Assembly (NCBI GenBank): GCA_001600415.1
Contig: BCJX01000004.1
Coordinates: 577,689-641,688 of the forward strand
Source of the DNA: Pascua guehoae
Taxonomy: Eukaryota; Basidiomycota; Tremellomycetes; Trichosporonales; Trichosporonaceae
Direction of reading: 5' to 3'
Length of the DNA stretch: 64,000 nt
Shown here: piece after piece, positions 10,712 to 23,192 of the stretch
Layout of the letters: each line of letters starts with the position of its first letter
Numbering within the stretch: position 1 is the stretch's first letter
Notes under the pieces: model-generated
Database searches by the model: none
Told to the model about the DNA's origin: nothing
Seen by the model: the letters and a program-made list of their open reading frames with translations, nothing else
Translations under genes and position numbers: made by a program

Positions 10712-11861
10712 CTAGTAGTCTATCAGCCGTATCCATCCACTCAGTAGCACCCGGCACTTGATCTCGTCCATGGCCTCGTCATGCTCTATGGTCCAGATGA
10801 ACAGTGCGCCTCGCGGCATCTTGGTTAACAATACTGGGGGTAGCGCTATCTTCCCATAGTTCTGGATCCAGTTCTGAGCAACTCCTACTGTCCCCAAAAA
10901 CCTTCTAACCTCCTTGGTGTTCTTACACTTCGGCCACTTCTCGATCTTGGCCATGGCCGTCTTAGTGATCTTCCTGCCTTTGGCTGAGCAGATGTATCCC
11001 ACCATTTGCACCTCCGGCATGCCCAAGTGCACCTTTGCCCCCGAGAAGGTGCCGCTGAACCTCTTCATCTTGTGCAGCACCCTGTTGACCAACAGCGCAT
11101 GCTCATAGACGTAGCGGCAGATGTCTGTGCCGGGTATCTTCTTGGGTTTGCCATCTGGCCCTAGGTACTGTGTGCGCGGTCCCTTGATGGTGACATCGTC
11201 CACGTACACGCACACAAGCTCCGGCGACTCCTCGGCGAATATGTAGACCATTGCACGTTGAAATGCAGCGACGGCGTTGGTCCATCCTTGGGGCATGCGC
11301 CGCAACCTGAGAGTGCCAATCGGACTCTCAAACGTGGTCAGGTCACGCGAGCCCTGGTGTAGCACCATTTGGTCATAGCCTGCGAAGGCGTCAAGACTTG
11401 TGTATATGCGACACCCTGCCAATTCCTCTGTCATCTCATCCATCAGTGGTGGCACACCTGCATCCTTGATCGTGATCGAGTTCAACTTCCGCAAGTCATG
11501 CACGATCCTAATCCTCCCATCCTTCTTTTCCACTGCGAAGAATCCCGATCGATAACTGGACTGCGACCGCTCATACAACCCATTCTTCCGCTTCTCTTTG
11601 AGGAACTCGATGACCTTGGCGTGCATCGTTACAGACATGTGGATGTTCCGATCTTGCCATGGCTCATGTGATACCATGGGTATCTTGTGGGGAGGTATGT
11701 ACTCTTCCTTGAACCCTCCCTTCTCGTCCTCCATCCACGCCAATGCCGTCTCGTTTCTGAGGAGGATGACGGCCATCAAGCATTTCTCCTCCTCAGTCAA
11801 AAATCCTCCAATTCGCCCTTGAAGAGCGCGTCTTGGCATTCCTTCATCAACCTCTTCCCTT
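10712..11861 (-). pseudogene. Reverse transcriptase of element D
   Basis: RT fingers and palm are recognisable: RSGFFAVEKKDGRIRIVHD, LDAFAGYDQMVLHQ, LRRMPQGWTNAVAAFQ and the catalytic VCVYVDDVTIKG. The frame of the first codons disagrees with the rest at a T run near 11812, a 1-nt indel. Across the solo LTR at 11862-12726 the reading continues into the protease ORF once one copy of the CCCTT duplication is removed. Confidence 0.88.
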
Positions 11862-12726
11862 TGTTATGTGGGTACCTACCCTGGAAGGGAATAGAGGGAA
11901 GGCGGATGGCTCTACGCACCTGAAACGATATAGCCTTGTTGTGTAGGGACTGAACTACCTCTTTCGCCTAAGTCGTGGTGCAAGTTCGACAAGGAAGGGT
12001 GATCGATAGACTTGTGGGGGTCACGTGATGGTGAGGACCAGTTGTTCGATAGTGTCGATAGGTCGATTGATGGAGTATGTCAAGTCGATAGTCGATGGGC
12101 TGGAGTATGTCAAGTAGTGTCGAGGGAGACTAGGCAAGGGAGTAGAGGGAACGTGATTGAGAATTCATCTCTGAAGAGGGGTCTGAGGGCCTCAGACCCC
12201 ACTCTTATATATCGTTCGACTACTTACAAGGAACAAATAAAGAACTATGGATGGGTGGCAAATACCATCGCTAACAGACGACCTGGTCGGTGGTTATCGT
12301 AGGGAAGAGTCGACAAGCGTAGGTAAACGTAGGGAGTCGGGGCTTAGCTATGTAAAGCGTAGAAAGGAGTCGACCTAGGCAGTGGTTGTCGGTGTCCCTA
12401 TCAGTGCTTGTCGGGGTTATGACCTCAGGCGTAGTTAGTCGGTGTCCTGGTCGGGGTTTGTCGATGTCTGGGTCGCAGGTTGGCGAGGTAGGCGTAGACA
12501 TTCAGTGTCCTGGGCGATGTTAATCGATGACTGGGTCGGTGTTTGGCAATGTATGATGTCAGTTGTAGTTTGTCGATGTTAAGTGGTGACCAGGACGATG
12601 TTTGTCGATGACCAGGGCGATGGTTGTCGGTGTATGATGTCAGTCGGTGTCTGTCGGTGTTTGGCAGGGGTCCAGGCAGTGGTATGAGGCGAGTTGTGTT
12701 GCGAGCTGGTTTGCCAGGTCGTAACA
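11862..12726 (-). repeat. Solo LTR of family E, copy 1 (865 bp), inserted in element D
   Basis: Plus-strand TGTTATGTGG ... GGTCGTAACA, flanked on both sides by CCCTT (11857-11861 and 12727-12731), a perfect 5-bp target duplication. Sense orientation appears to be minus: a TATATAAG box (near 12212-12205) is followed by a palindrome with arms GGGGTCTGAGG / CCTCAGACCCC (12183-12205). The part at 12370-12670 is full of GTCGATGTTTG/GTCGGTG quasi-repeats. It interrupts the D polyprotein between protease and RT, so it postdates D. Confidence 0.95.
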
Positions 12727-14466
12727 CCCTTCTGGGATGTCCTCCAGCTTCTTGTTGCTGGTGGTGACCTCTGGCAGGTCATCCCACACGTCAGGGGGTG
12801 TCGTCAACACCGGCTTGGCCTCCTCCGGCATCGTCGTTGGGACTGGGCGCTTCTTCTTAGCAACAGGCTTGTATGCGCCTGCTACCTCGTACGACTCGTG
12901 CTCGATTCCCATCCCAAAGTCCAGGACCGTACACACCCCCGTCGTCATGTCCTCCATTACCAGCTCTTCGACCTCCAGACCATCCTCAGGCAGTTGCTGC
13001 ACCTGGTCCTCAATCTGGTCAGCCAGCCTCTCCGCCATCTCCTGGATGTTCTTCGGCTTGGCAGCCACCTCCTTTTCCTCCACCGACACCAGCGTCTCCC
13101 ACTCTAGACTGGGACCTGATCCTTCTTCGTCGTATTCCACACCGATGACCTCGATGGCTTCCACCCTCGCTTGATATTCGAGGCCCCATTCTTCGTCCTC
13201 TACTTCTTCTACCCATGCCCCCTGCACATGGTAATCGGGACCCTCGCCTTCGGTGTAGTTGATGATCTCTGCCGCGAACCGCCCCATCTCCGTCAGGCAA
13301 GCACTACCGCTGTCCTTGTTGAGCCGCGTCAGCTCAGGGCCTTCGGTAGGGAACATGGCGAACTCGGAAGTGCCAGACAGAGTCTGTTGATGCATGATAC
13401 GGTTGGGCCCGCTCCAGAACAGGTCCACGCGATTCGTCAACAAGAATGGCATGCCCAAGTACACCTTCTCCTCGTTGAGTGTGTCACTGACCCAGAAGTA
13501 GTGCCGAGTCTCGAGGCCGCCGATGTCCAGCATGCCCTCAAAGAAACCGGGCAGGCCGACACCCTGTCCATGAATGCCAGAGACCTGGAATCGGACATCG
13601 CTCCTTAGGGCCACTCTCAGCTTCTGGAACAGCTTGCGTGGGATCATGTTTAACATGGCGCCATCGTCCACCATAGCGCGACACTTGATCCCTCCCAGCC
13701 GACAAGGCAACAGGGCTGTCCGTACTGCCAGGGGAAGGAAAGGGGCACGGATCCGACCTTCTGGGTTGTAGACGTTGGGGACTAACTTTGTCCTCCTGTC
13801 GCCTGTCTCCTTGTAGGCCTCGCTGGCCTCCCAAAGGGGCAGTATGTACCGGGATAGGATGTCGCCCTCAACTTCCTCGGCCTCACACTGCAGATCCTCT
13901 CCGTACACCTCTGCACTAGCCACCTCTCCCTCGGCATCCGGGCTCCCTTGAGCTGCCTCCTCTACCGGTACGGGCTTGCCCATGGCCCTGCGGAGATAAT
14001 GGGTGAAGAAGGGCGACAACGCCATGAGTTCCGCAAGCGTGAGTACTATCCCCTGCCCGCTTGACAAATACACCAGCCTCTTACAGACCTCGGTAGGGTC
14101 AACATCACAGATCATGTCCGTGTTGACCTTCGCGTACTTGCTCCTGCCCATATCCCCTTTTGCCACTTCTGGCGTGACAGGCTTTGCCCCTTGCGTCTTA
14201 CTTGCGGGCAGGCTGGCCGCCTTCGGGGAAGGAGCAGAAGCCGGCGGCACCATCTTCACCCCAGCTCTCGCCCTCCCCAGCAGGGATGGGTTTCCGCTAA
14301 CGCGAATCACCCCGGGCTGCCCGTCCTTAGTCAAAGGGACTAACTTGCCACGAACAGGAGGCAGCGCGCCCTTTGGCACCCCGGTTCCCCTCTTCGGCCG
14401 CTCTTTGGTGTAGGGGGTGGTGCAGCTGTCACCAATGCTGGTGGCGTGCTTATGCGCAGCTGCCAC
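12727..14466 (-). pseudogene. Aspartic protease region of element D
   Basis: Same reading frame as the gag zinc-knuckle ORF upstream, separated from it only by an in-frame TAA (14467-14469). After a Lys/Pro-rich linker (KERPKRGTGVPKG) comes LGGIKCRAMVDDGAMLNMI, a retropepsin in which DDGA replaces DTGA, a variant common in fungal and plant elements. An acidic linker (EEVEDEEWGLEY, EEKEVAAKPKN) leads towards RT. The solo LTR cuts the ORF at 12727. Confidence 0.8.
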
Positions 14467-17410
14467 TTATACCTCTGTTCCCCCACATCGCGCCTGTGAC
14501 GCCCGTACCTTTTCCATAAGGAAGGCCAAGAGCTCGGCGTTTTCGTCGCAGCGCCTTCGGGCCTCAACGCTCGCTTCCCCAGGCAGCTCATCCCACATGA
14601 CAACTGATCCCGAGGCCACCTCATACTCTCCATCCCACTCCACCCCCGCCTTGTCACCATAGTAGTCCCCATCCTCCTCGTCCTCATACTCGGGACTATG
14701 CTCATTGTCGGCACACACTTCGCCAACGCATGCCTCCTCCACCTCTTCCTCCCATCCCATCTCTACAGCCTCCTGGTACCATTCCACATTCAGCACCGCT
14801 GCTTCGGCTGTGCGCTGCTTCGCCTCCACGAGACTCTCAGCGACACAGGTGTGCCAGTTACCCTGGGTAGGGTGTCGCCCCACCATCTCTCCAACTCGCG
14901 GTCCTCCCGCCCACACAATGGGCCTGCTCTTCCGCCCCGGCACTTCTTCCCCGTACCAAACTACGCCCAGGTCCAAGACCTCCTGCAACTTCCGGCACTC
15001 CCCCACAAAGTGGCCTAGGTTCCCACACCAGAAGCACTCGTTCTGCCGGAAGGTGAAAGGTCTTGGCCCGGCGGGCTGCTGCCCCGCACCAAATGGCTGC
15101 CCTGCTGTGGCCATCTTGACTTCAACGGCAGCATTCTCAATCCGAGGCTTGGTCGGCGTGGGAGTGGAGGGCCTTGGCCCCGGGCCTCTGGGCACAAACT
15201 GTGGCCTCGGGCCGGTCCACGGTGGCCGCTGGAACACAGGCCACAGCATGGGTCATGCTGCGTACGCAGTTCCTCCTCCCAGGGAGCTCGAAGAGTAGTA
15301 GCTGCTCTCGAGGACGGGGGCAACCAGCTTTCCCAACGCGTCAGGAGACTCTATCGCGGCCATGGCATACGCCTTGGCATACTCCAAGCTCCTCGGCCCC
15401 TTGTGCACCAGGGTCGTCCAGGCAGTGGTCAACGCCTGATGCGCCTTGTGGTTGTCCAGTAACTCGCTCCTCAAACTCGGCAACCACACTTTGGCCACCC
15501 CGGGTTGCACCTGGTTGAGCCTCACCCAATGTTCTTGATACTCCCTTTCCACCTCTCTGCGTTGGGGTAGGGCCGCGCTGACATGCTCCACCTTTAGCTT
15601 CTTCATCCCATCTATTATCTCTTCATCGTACCCGGCGTTTTGGGTACCTGAGTCCCGCTCAGGCCTTCGGTGAAGGTAAAAGTCATCCCGTCCCCGCCGA
15701 TCTGGATCAACTTCTCCCCTTCGATCCTGCTACAATAGCGAGCTAAAGCCTCCTCTCCCCGTCGCGCCTGGTTAGGAAGACTCTGGGCCCCCTCGCCCTT
15801 CCCCATCCTCAGCTGCACCATCTCATTCTCCAGGGAGAAATACTCTAAGAGCGCTTTCTCCACCTGCTTCCAGCAAGGGAGACTCTTCCCGTCCCATCCC
15901 TCGCTCCTCCACCTACTCTCGTTCGCCACTTTCACTTCCTGCATGAGCGAGTGTGAGAAGCTGCTGAAGTAGCAGTGGTCCACCACCTTGGCCATGTACT
16001 CTTCTGACCTTCGGTACTGCTCAATCAGGAGGGCAAACTCCTCCGTGTACCGCACGACATCTCCCCGCTCCGCCACTCCTTTCGCCAACCGCTGCACAGC
16101 AAGCTCTTCCAGGTCCTTTGCCATCACTGGCGCCCTCGTAGGATCGTAGTATCTCTCCTGTAGCTCCTCCTGGAATGCCTCCCAACTTCGGACATTCATG
16201 GCCTTCATGACCACAGCGAACTGTCGCCTTTTCTCAATGAGCACGTATTTGGGGTAGAGACTCATCCTCTCCCCTCCGGTCAGACCTGCTGCATCTGCGG
16301 CATCATTGAACCACTCCAAGTGATCGACCAGGGTGGTGCCGTTGAGGTCCCAGACACTTGCCTTGTGCCCACCGAGAGTAGGCATCGAGCGGTAGGTCAC
16401 CTTCTTACTAACCACTTCCTCACTATCCTCGCTCCAAGTCTTGTCGTCGTACTCTTGGGCTAACTTTTGTGCATACTTGTCATGTTCCTCATAGCGCGGC
16501 TGTCAGAGGGCCCACCCAGTCCTCTGACCCTGGCCAGAGTCTCGCTCTTCTACTGCTTGTGCAGTATGCACAGTATAATGCCTAGTCTCCTCCCCTCTCG
16601 TCCGAAACCTGACTCGCGGGTTACTGTCAGACTCCTGATCGGTTGGGGCACGAGATCCATAACTTCTGTCCCTACTGCTTATAGCAGGGGGCGGGCTTCA
16701 ATACACGGTCCACCGGGCGGCAGCTGTGCCAGCCTCGGCGTGATCGAGCTCCGACACTAACGTCCTCGGCTCACGGTCTTCAACAACGGCCGCCCCATCG
16801 CCAAAGCGGGTGGTAGGGGCTCCGGGAGACACCACAGGAACATGGGACCGGTCTCCGGCAGAGGGGTTATCCTCTTCNCTGCCAACGGCTGNNCCAGTGN
16901 CTAGCACTGCAGCTTGNGNNCCGAGACCCAAGGGCNTNNGCTCNTTTGGGTCCTCAAGAGGGGCCAGGCCATCTCTCTTGGTAACGGGGTCCTTTGGCAT
17001 TGAACTGCCATGGCTCACGTTGCCATGAGCCCCTCCGGCTTGCTCCGGGCTAGCATTCCTCTCTCGCTCGTCCTCCCCTCCGCCCCTCCGCTCGCCACTC
17101 ACCTGTCTCGCCGCCGTTCCAATGTCCCAGTGCGGCGGCGGGGCCCTGTTTGCAAATCCAGGTGGTGGTACACCACCAACCATCAGTTCCGTTGCTGGGT
17201 TCATCGACATCCTTGGCTTGTGTTGCACTAGGTCACTGTCCTTGCTGTCCTTGGGAAAGGATCGAGTAGTGAGTCCTCTGAGGGTGGTTTCGAGAGTGGC
17301 CGGCCATAATTCCTTCACTGGTCGAGAAGCAGTTCTTGGCGGTGGGGTTGGAGCAAGCTGTTGCTCCTGGTAGTGCTTGAGCGGGTTGAGGGGTGTCGGA
17401 GACCTGGTGA
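14467..17410 (-). pseudogene. gag of element D with CCHC knuckle
   Basis: Reads down from about 17410: a Pro/Ser-rich N-terminus (17318-16698), a capsid-like helical region (16415-15615 and 15606-15253, with LEWFNDAADAAGL and FQEELQERYYDPTRAP), and a nucleocapsid part (15249-14467) with CFWCGNLGHFVGEC. Breaks include frame changes near 16600 and 15640, an in-frame TGA at 15253-15255 and the TAA at 14467. Ten or so isolated N bases lie at 16878-16943. It packages the RNA of the element; inactive here. Confidence 0.82.
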
Positions 17411-18124
17411 GTAAAAGTCGATAGCCCGACCGAGAATCTCCCTTTTTCTAACTCAAAAGGACAGCCTGTCGTTCTCCTTGCATCGTGGCCATGGACCATG
17501 GGTCCCTGTTTTTTGCATGCCGCACCTCGTGGCTTGGGGCCCGTGAAAGTGGAGTCGAGTGGGGAGGGTCCATGGCCCCTCCCATTCAAACTCACCGGCC
17601 GCCCAGGGTTGGGGGATGGGATGGGGGAAGGGAGAAGCTCGTCATGGGTTGGCTTCCAGGGACCATGCATCAAGACCTGTTTCCCCAGCCTGCGCGTTGG
17701 GACTTTTCAACCCCTTCCTTGCTCGAGTCCCTGATCCCATCCCAACAAGTCCAAAAACCGGGCCGACCCGGGCCAAGCTGCCCGTCCGCCTCTCACGCCC
17801 TTCTCTACCCGCCATACGTCGAACTGGAGATGTGCCTCGATTTCCCAACTGCAAGGGTAAGGCCAAAGGCGGCACCGATGAGGTGCTCGTTCTGCCTGGT
17901 GCGTGCGACGCGCCTGGGCTCCGACGCCGTCCTCCCATATCGGCGGGCAGCTTTCGCCCCTGGTGGCCCAACACTTTTGGCTTTGCCTGCCGGGCCTGGC
18001 CGACTTGTGGTGTTGGCAACCGCAGACTTGCAAGGGACACAGTTGTCTGGGCCACTGCCCGCCGCCCTTTTTCCCGCTCAGCCCTGTCCCCGTGGATGGC
18101 CTTCGACTTTCGTTCCCCTGGTGT
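17411..18124. other. GC-rich stretch, no supported gene
   Basis: Open frames occur in several registers on both strands, as expected from composition, and none shows a domain. It may contain the D leader or LTR, but I found no matching repeat at the other end of D. The last 100 bp (from about 18020) resemble part of the tandem repeat that follows (TGCAAGGGACACAGTTGT). Confidence 0.45.
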
Positions 18125-20279
18125 GGTAGGACCCCGCCAGCCCCCGAGTCTCACCCCCTGAACCCCGGGTGGTACAGCTCGTACTTGCCAATGTTCTTGC
18201 GTGCACCTTTGACCTTGCACACCCCAGAGCGAATCGCCATAAGGTGGGTGCTACTACTCTCCATGCCCATCACGGCTGGTATGTCTTTTGTGCCACCATG
18301 CGGTCGTCGTCCGGGATTGGCAGCCACAGGCTTGCGCGGGTCGCAATTCTCTCGTCCGTTGCCTGCGCCCTTTTTGGCCTTGCCGGGTGGTCGAATGTCA
18401 GGAACAGATGAACCACGCGTCTTGTGGCAGCTCTGCGCCTGCCCTCTGAGCCTCGTTCCCTTTGAGAGGACAGCGCCGCCCTTGCCCTCAGGTCTCGGTC
18501 TTGTAGAGAGGGCAGCGCCGCGCTTACCCTCGGGTCTTGGTTTTTGTAGAGAGGGCAGCGCCGCGCTTGCCTTCGGGTCTCGGTCTTGTAGAGAGGGCAG
18601 CGCCGTGCTTGCCTTCGGGTCTCAGTCCTGTAGAGAGGGCAGTGCCATGCTTGCCTTTGGGTCTCGGTCTTGTTTGTTCATGCATCATAGTGCCGCACTT
18701 TCCCTAGCATTGCCGTCTTTTAGTATGGCCATGCCATGCTAGTCCCCGGGTCTCGTTCATGGTATGGCAGTGCCGCACTGGCCCTCGTATCTCGGTCACT
18801 CCCATGGGCAGCGCCGTGCTAGCCCTCGGGTTCCAGTCTCGATTGCAGCAGCGCTGCGCTGCCTTCTGAGTCCTTTCTCGGGACTCGCCCCGATCCGTCA
18901 TCCACACCACCCCCCTTTCTCCAGCAGGCGTGGCTTTCACTTCAAGAGCAAGCCCCATAATGGGCTCCAAATTTGTGGGAGTTTTGCCTCACCCTCAAGT
19001 GTAGGGCCTTGCTCTGTCAGTTACTCACTGCTGCCGCCTGCTGGACAGGGCCCTGCTCTCCTTCCTGCTCGGGTCCCTATCCTCTCCGTCCCAGAATCTC
19101 GGTGTACTAACCGCCCGGGTCTCGACCCATTGCTGGCTCGGGCCCCGATCCGTCGCTGGCTCAAGTCTCTGTCCGCCACGGGCTAGAGTCTCGGTCCGCT
19201 GCTGGCTCGAGTCTTGGTCCACTGCTGGCTCACGTCTTGGTGCTGGTCTCACTCGAGTCCCGGTGTCGTGCGTCTCTGGGCCTCTGTCCGTCTCGGCCTC
19301 GTTTCTTGCTCCGTTTCTCGCTCGTGTCTCAGTGAATGGGTGACACCAAGTCTCGCTCCGCAACTCAAGCCTCGGTTAGGTCGGCTATCATGTTTGGCAC
19401 GAGTCCCTGGCAAGTACGTCATCAATTCTTGGTGGGCAAGTTATTCCCACCACAGCGTGGTAGGACCCTGCCGGCCCCCGAGTCCTGCCCCCTGAACCTT
19501 GGGTGGTACAGATCCTACTTGCCAATGTTCTTGCGCGCACCCTTGGCATTGCATACCCCAGAGCAGATCGCCATCAGGCGGGCACTACTGCTCTTCATGC
19601 CCATTGCGGCTGGCACGTCTGCTCATCCGGCTTGCAGAGTTTCGTGCACGTGTTTCTGGGTCGTCCTGTTGGCACATTGGTGTTCGACATAAAACCTCAT
19701 GCAGGTTTTCTGGCGTCGGATTGATCCAAGAGGACTTGTGTCCGAAGGCGCCTCTGCCTCCAGCAGGTCGCAGTCACCTCTTCTTGTGTGCCACCATGTG
19801 GTCACCACCTGGGATTGGCGACTACAGGCTTGCACGGAGAGCAATTTTCGCGCCCCTGCAGGCTTGCAAGGGACACAGTTGTCACATCCACTGCCTGCCC
19901 CCCTTTTCGGCCTTGTCGGGTGGTCGAAGGTCGGGAACGAACGAACATGGCGTCTTGTGGCAGCCCTGCGCCTGCCCTCTGAGTCTCGTTCCCCTTGAAG
20001 AGACAGCGCCGCGCTTGTCCTACGACTGGCTCGAGTCTCGGTCTGTGACTGGCTAGAGTCTCAGTGCCGGTCATGCTTAAGTCTCAGTGTCGTGTGTCTC
20101 CAGGCCTCTGTCCGTCTTGGCCTCGATTCTCGCTCTGTTTCTAGGTCGAGTCTCAGTGAATGGGTGACACCAAGTCTCGCTCCACAACCCCAACCTCAGT
20201 TAGGTTGGCTATCATGTTTGGCACGAGTCTCTGCAAGGTATGTCATCGATTCCCGGTGGGCGGGTTATTCCCACCACAC
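18125..20279 (+). repeat. Two tandem GC-rich repeat units, about 1.33 and 0.82 kb
   Basis: The segment starting TGGTAGGACCC at about 18125 recurs at about 19458, with the same order of blocks: GGGTGGTACAG, GCCAATGTTCTTGCG, GCCACCATG, TCTTGTGGCAGC, GACAGCGCCG. Both units end with the block TGGGTGACACCAAGTCTCGC followed by a hairpin around TTATTCCCACCAC (near 19430 and 20256). The second unit lacks most of the minisatellite. No ORF is credible. It could be a tandem LTR-like or non-autonomous repeat. Confidence 0.7.
18463..18675 (+). repeat. Minisatellite, about 42-bp unit, 5 copies
   Basis: Units begin at 18463, 18505, 18549, 18591 and 18633, each starting GAGAGGGCAGCGCCGCGC and ending GGGTCTCGGTCTTGTA with a few changes. 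Weaker copies continue to about 18840. A second decayed array of GCTGGCTCGAGTCTCGGTC words lies at about 19090-19260. Confidence 0.85.
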
Positions 20280-20446
20280 CGTCCCTCTTCGTCCCCTCTG
20301 CGTGCATGTCGCAGCAACCCCCTGGCCCCGACGCCTTCCTTTAGCTCGTCAACCCTGTGAGTCCGATGCCATCTTGCAGGTCGAGATGGAGTTGCAGGGC
20401 TAGGTTTGTGTTTGGTTCCCAAGCCTCCACCATTCTGCTCATGGCA
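20280..20446 (+). repeat. Partial LTR of family F (3' portion)
   Basis: Matches the right-hand part of the solo LTR at 45756-46382 (CCCTCTGCGTGCATGTCGCAG, TTCCCAAGCCTCCAC) and ends CTCATGGCA, a variant of CTCATGACA. It starts directly after the tandem repeat and ends exactly where the copia fragment begins, so both borders are recombination joints. Confidence 0.8.
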
Positions 20447-22617
20447 TATGGCCATTCTACAAATTATTGCACTCTTAGGCAGTGCAAACTAGCCAACATC
20501 AACAAGGTCAATATGGCCTCAAACGAAGCAAATCGAAACAAAACAAATCGAAATGATCGAAATGATTGCTTGGCCGCAATGCTGGCCTCTGTCGACTCTG
20601 CATATGCCTTTAACTCTGCGATTTCGGCCGGTATTCCCTCAAACTCATTCATTATCGACTCTGGGGTGACCCACCACATGATCCATGACATAACACTCAT
20701 TCACAATGTTCGTAATAGGCTGAAAATTGATACTTGCTGTGGTGATGGTTCAATTCTACAAGCTACCCTTGAAGGTGACCTGAACATCAAAGGTACAACT
20801 TTCTACAACGTCCTCTATGTCCCTCGACTCAAGGACAACCTTTGCTTGTTTGCCTGGAAACTGGTATTTTGACTCGAAAATTGCCCGCCTTGTCAAGAAC
20901 AACACAGTTACTCTAACGGCGAAAAACCAGAACAGCCTGTTTGCTATGGCAAGTGTTGCTCATACATCTATAAATCCAGCGGCTGACCATTTGGCAGGTT
21001 GGCATTTTCGCTTAGGTCACCTTAATGACCGTGCTGGTAGACTAGGCAACACTTCCATAAGCTCCAATGAATTGAAGAATTTCCAGTGAGAATTCTGCAT
21101 TCTGGGCATAGGCAAAAACGTCTGGCTTCACCCTCTAACCCGACTTTGAGGGCTACAAGGCCTTTAGCAACAATCCACATCGACTTATGGGGCCCAGCAC
21201 GAACTCCCAGCATCTCAGGAGCGAAATACATGGCTATGTTCCATGATGATCACTCTGGCAAGTTACATTTCGCTTTTCTCAAATCCAAGGATGCTACATT
21301 CACTGCAATCGTTCATTATATCACTAAAGTCGAAAAAGTTCTTAGACTTTGAACTGATCTTGGAGGCGAATTCAGCTCTAAACGACTTAGGGAATTCACC
21401 AATTGCTTTGGAATCCACCATATTCAAGTTCCACCTCATGCTCAAACCCAACAAGGCCGAATTGAGCGCGCACATCTTACTATCCTTAATGGAATCTGCA
21501 CCGTTCTGGCCCAAACTGGACATCCACCCAAATTCTGGGCCGAAGCAGCAAACTACAGCGTCTATACTCGAAACTACAGCCCTTCTGGACTGCACAAGGC
21601 TATTATTCCAGAGGATATTAGGCAAAAACAACAAGGCTCTACCGCTCAATTCGAACACCTACAGCCATTTGGCGCACCACTCTACTACAGAGACCACACC
21701 AACACCAACAAACTGGCACCTCGCTACAAGAAAGGCCTTCTCATGGGTTCTGGACTCTGAAATGTCCAATAGCATGAAAATCATCATCTCTAGGGATGTC
21801 GTGTTTCCTAAAGTTCAACTTGACCACATAGGCCGACTCAGCAGCGGAAACCACCCCAAGTACCCTCCCAACATCAAAGAAACTACCACTGGAGTGATCG
21901 AAAATCGAAATGAAAATCGAAAGTTTCACAAGCCCCAATCTGACACTTTGGGCACTTTCGATTTTGTTAATTCTCGATCACAGCCTTCCGATTCAAATGT
22001 TGGTGATCGAACAAGCGTTCAAGGTCAATCCACACCTGAACTTTCACCTACTGAAGAGCATTCTCAAATGTGTCCCGCCGATCACGAGATATTTGATTTT
22101 TCATCCCAAAACGACCAATCTCAACTTCAAATCGAAACTTCTTCGATTCAATCCCGATCGCAAGGCATCCATTATATTCAGATGGTGAGGATTCTGAATA
22201 TACAACGACCTCCTCAATCGGCCCAGCGGTTCAGAAGATATCCCCCTTTCAAAACGAAACTTTCGATCGAAGTGAAATTGCGCCTCAAATTGAACAAATC
22301 GAAACTGTCGATTTCGATCACTCTCGATCACAGCGTTCTAGGTCGAATTCCCAGAATATTTCAAGCCATCCAGGACCTTCCCAACACGCTCTTTCACATG
22401 ATAGCCTTAACGAAACTGTACGATCGACCGATCGCGAGTTATCACACGATTCGTCTACAACTACCTGTTCCAGTGGGGGACTTCGACCGATTCAAAGGAT
22501 CAACTACTACGAAAACGAAAGCGATGCAGCATCCAAGGATCCCCTGGACGTTATTTCCGACCTGGCCTATGCTCTATCATCCATTTCAATCGATACACCT
22601 GCGACTTTTCAAGATAT
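20447..22617 (+). pseudogene. Ty1/copia fragment: nucleocapsid end, protease, integrase
   Basis: Same family as the copia element at 23193-27906 but on the opposite strand. It starts inside the zinc-knuckle motif (YGHST) and shows the protease (FIIDSGVTHHM), GAG-pre-integrase region, integrase (HIDLWGPARTP) and the Ser/Asp-rich linker to RT, ending at SIDTPATF where RT should begin. Frameshifts and stops are frequent, for example near 20870, 21090 and 21350. It is a dead internal fragment without LTRs. Confidence 0.88.
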
Positions 22618-23192
22618 GAAAGGGAAGGTCAAAAGCGCAAAATTGTTGACATTCCCAAGCGCTCAAAGCGCCCTCTTACATATGTACAAGTGGCTAGAGT
22701 ACTTGGGCGATTTTCTACAAGTTGGGGTGCTGTTTAAGCGAAGGGAACGCGTCTGCAGTGTTCCCCTAAGTGTAACAGAGCCAAAACAGTGGGAAACGGT
22801 TAAGGACGGTCTGGACCTTCGTTCTAAGGTTCTAAACGCTACCCCTGGGTGTTGAAACGAAGTCTAGACTCGGTCTGGACCGTTCCCAGGGGTGTGTGTC
22901 GATTCTGAGACGTCTCAGAGTGCGGATAAGTCGAAACAGGGGTCGAAACGGCGGGGATTGAGTGAAACCGACGCCCTGGCGCTTAATCCGACGCCCTAGG
23001 GGCCGAAACGAGGCCCTAGGGACGTAACGACGCCCTGGCGTGTCTATGGCGTTGGTTTCGGCCAATTCCGAGTCGGATTGCCTTATTTGCGGCCTTAGAG
23101 GGCGCAAATCGAGCCGAGGGGCGATATTGGGCGCGTCTACAGGCCTCTGGGCGCTGTATTTCGACAGGTAGGAGTTGGAGTTTGTCTCTGAG
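22618..23192. other. Spacer between the two copia copies, no gene
   Basis: No supported ORF. At 22945-23045 the word CGACGCCCTGG / GGCCCTAGGG recurs three to four times. It may include remains of a copia LTR downstream of RNase H of the minus-strand element, but no second copy is available for comparison. Confidence 0.4.

Larger units (their letters stand above)
8742..17410 (-). mobile_element. Element D: decayed Ty3/gypsy retrotransposon without chromodomain
   Basis: In 5'-to-3' sense order (decreasing coordinates): gag with CCHC knuckle, aspartic protease, a solo LTR insertion, RT, RNase H and integrase. The order RT-RNase H-integrase defines Ty3/gypsy. The integrase ends in an acidic/basic tail, not a chromodomain. 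Several frameshifts and in-frame stops show that it is dead. I could not find its own LTRs in the flanking 17411-18124 or 7318-8741. Confidence 0.85.

Noticed and set aside
17485..18742. Several overlapping ORFs of 190-280 aa on both strands
   Set aside because: GC-rich sequence with all frames open, composition-driven proteins and no domain; the 3' part is a minisatellite.
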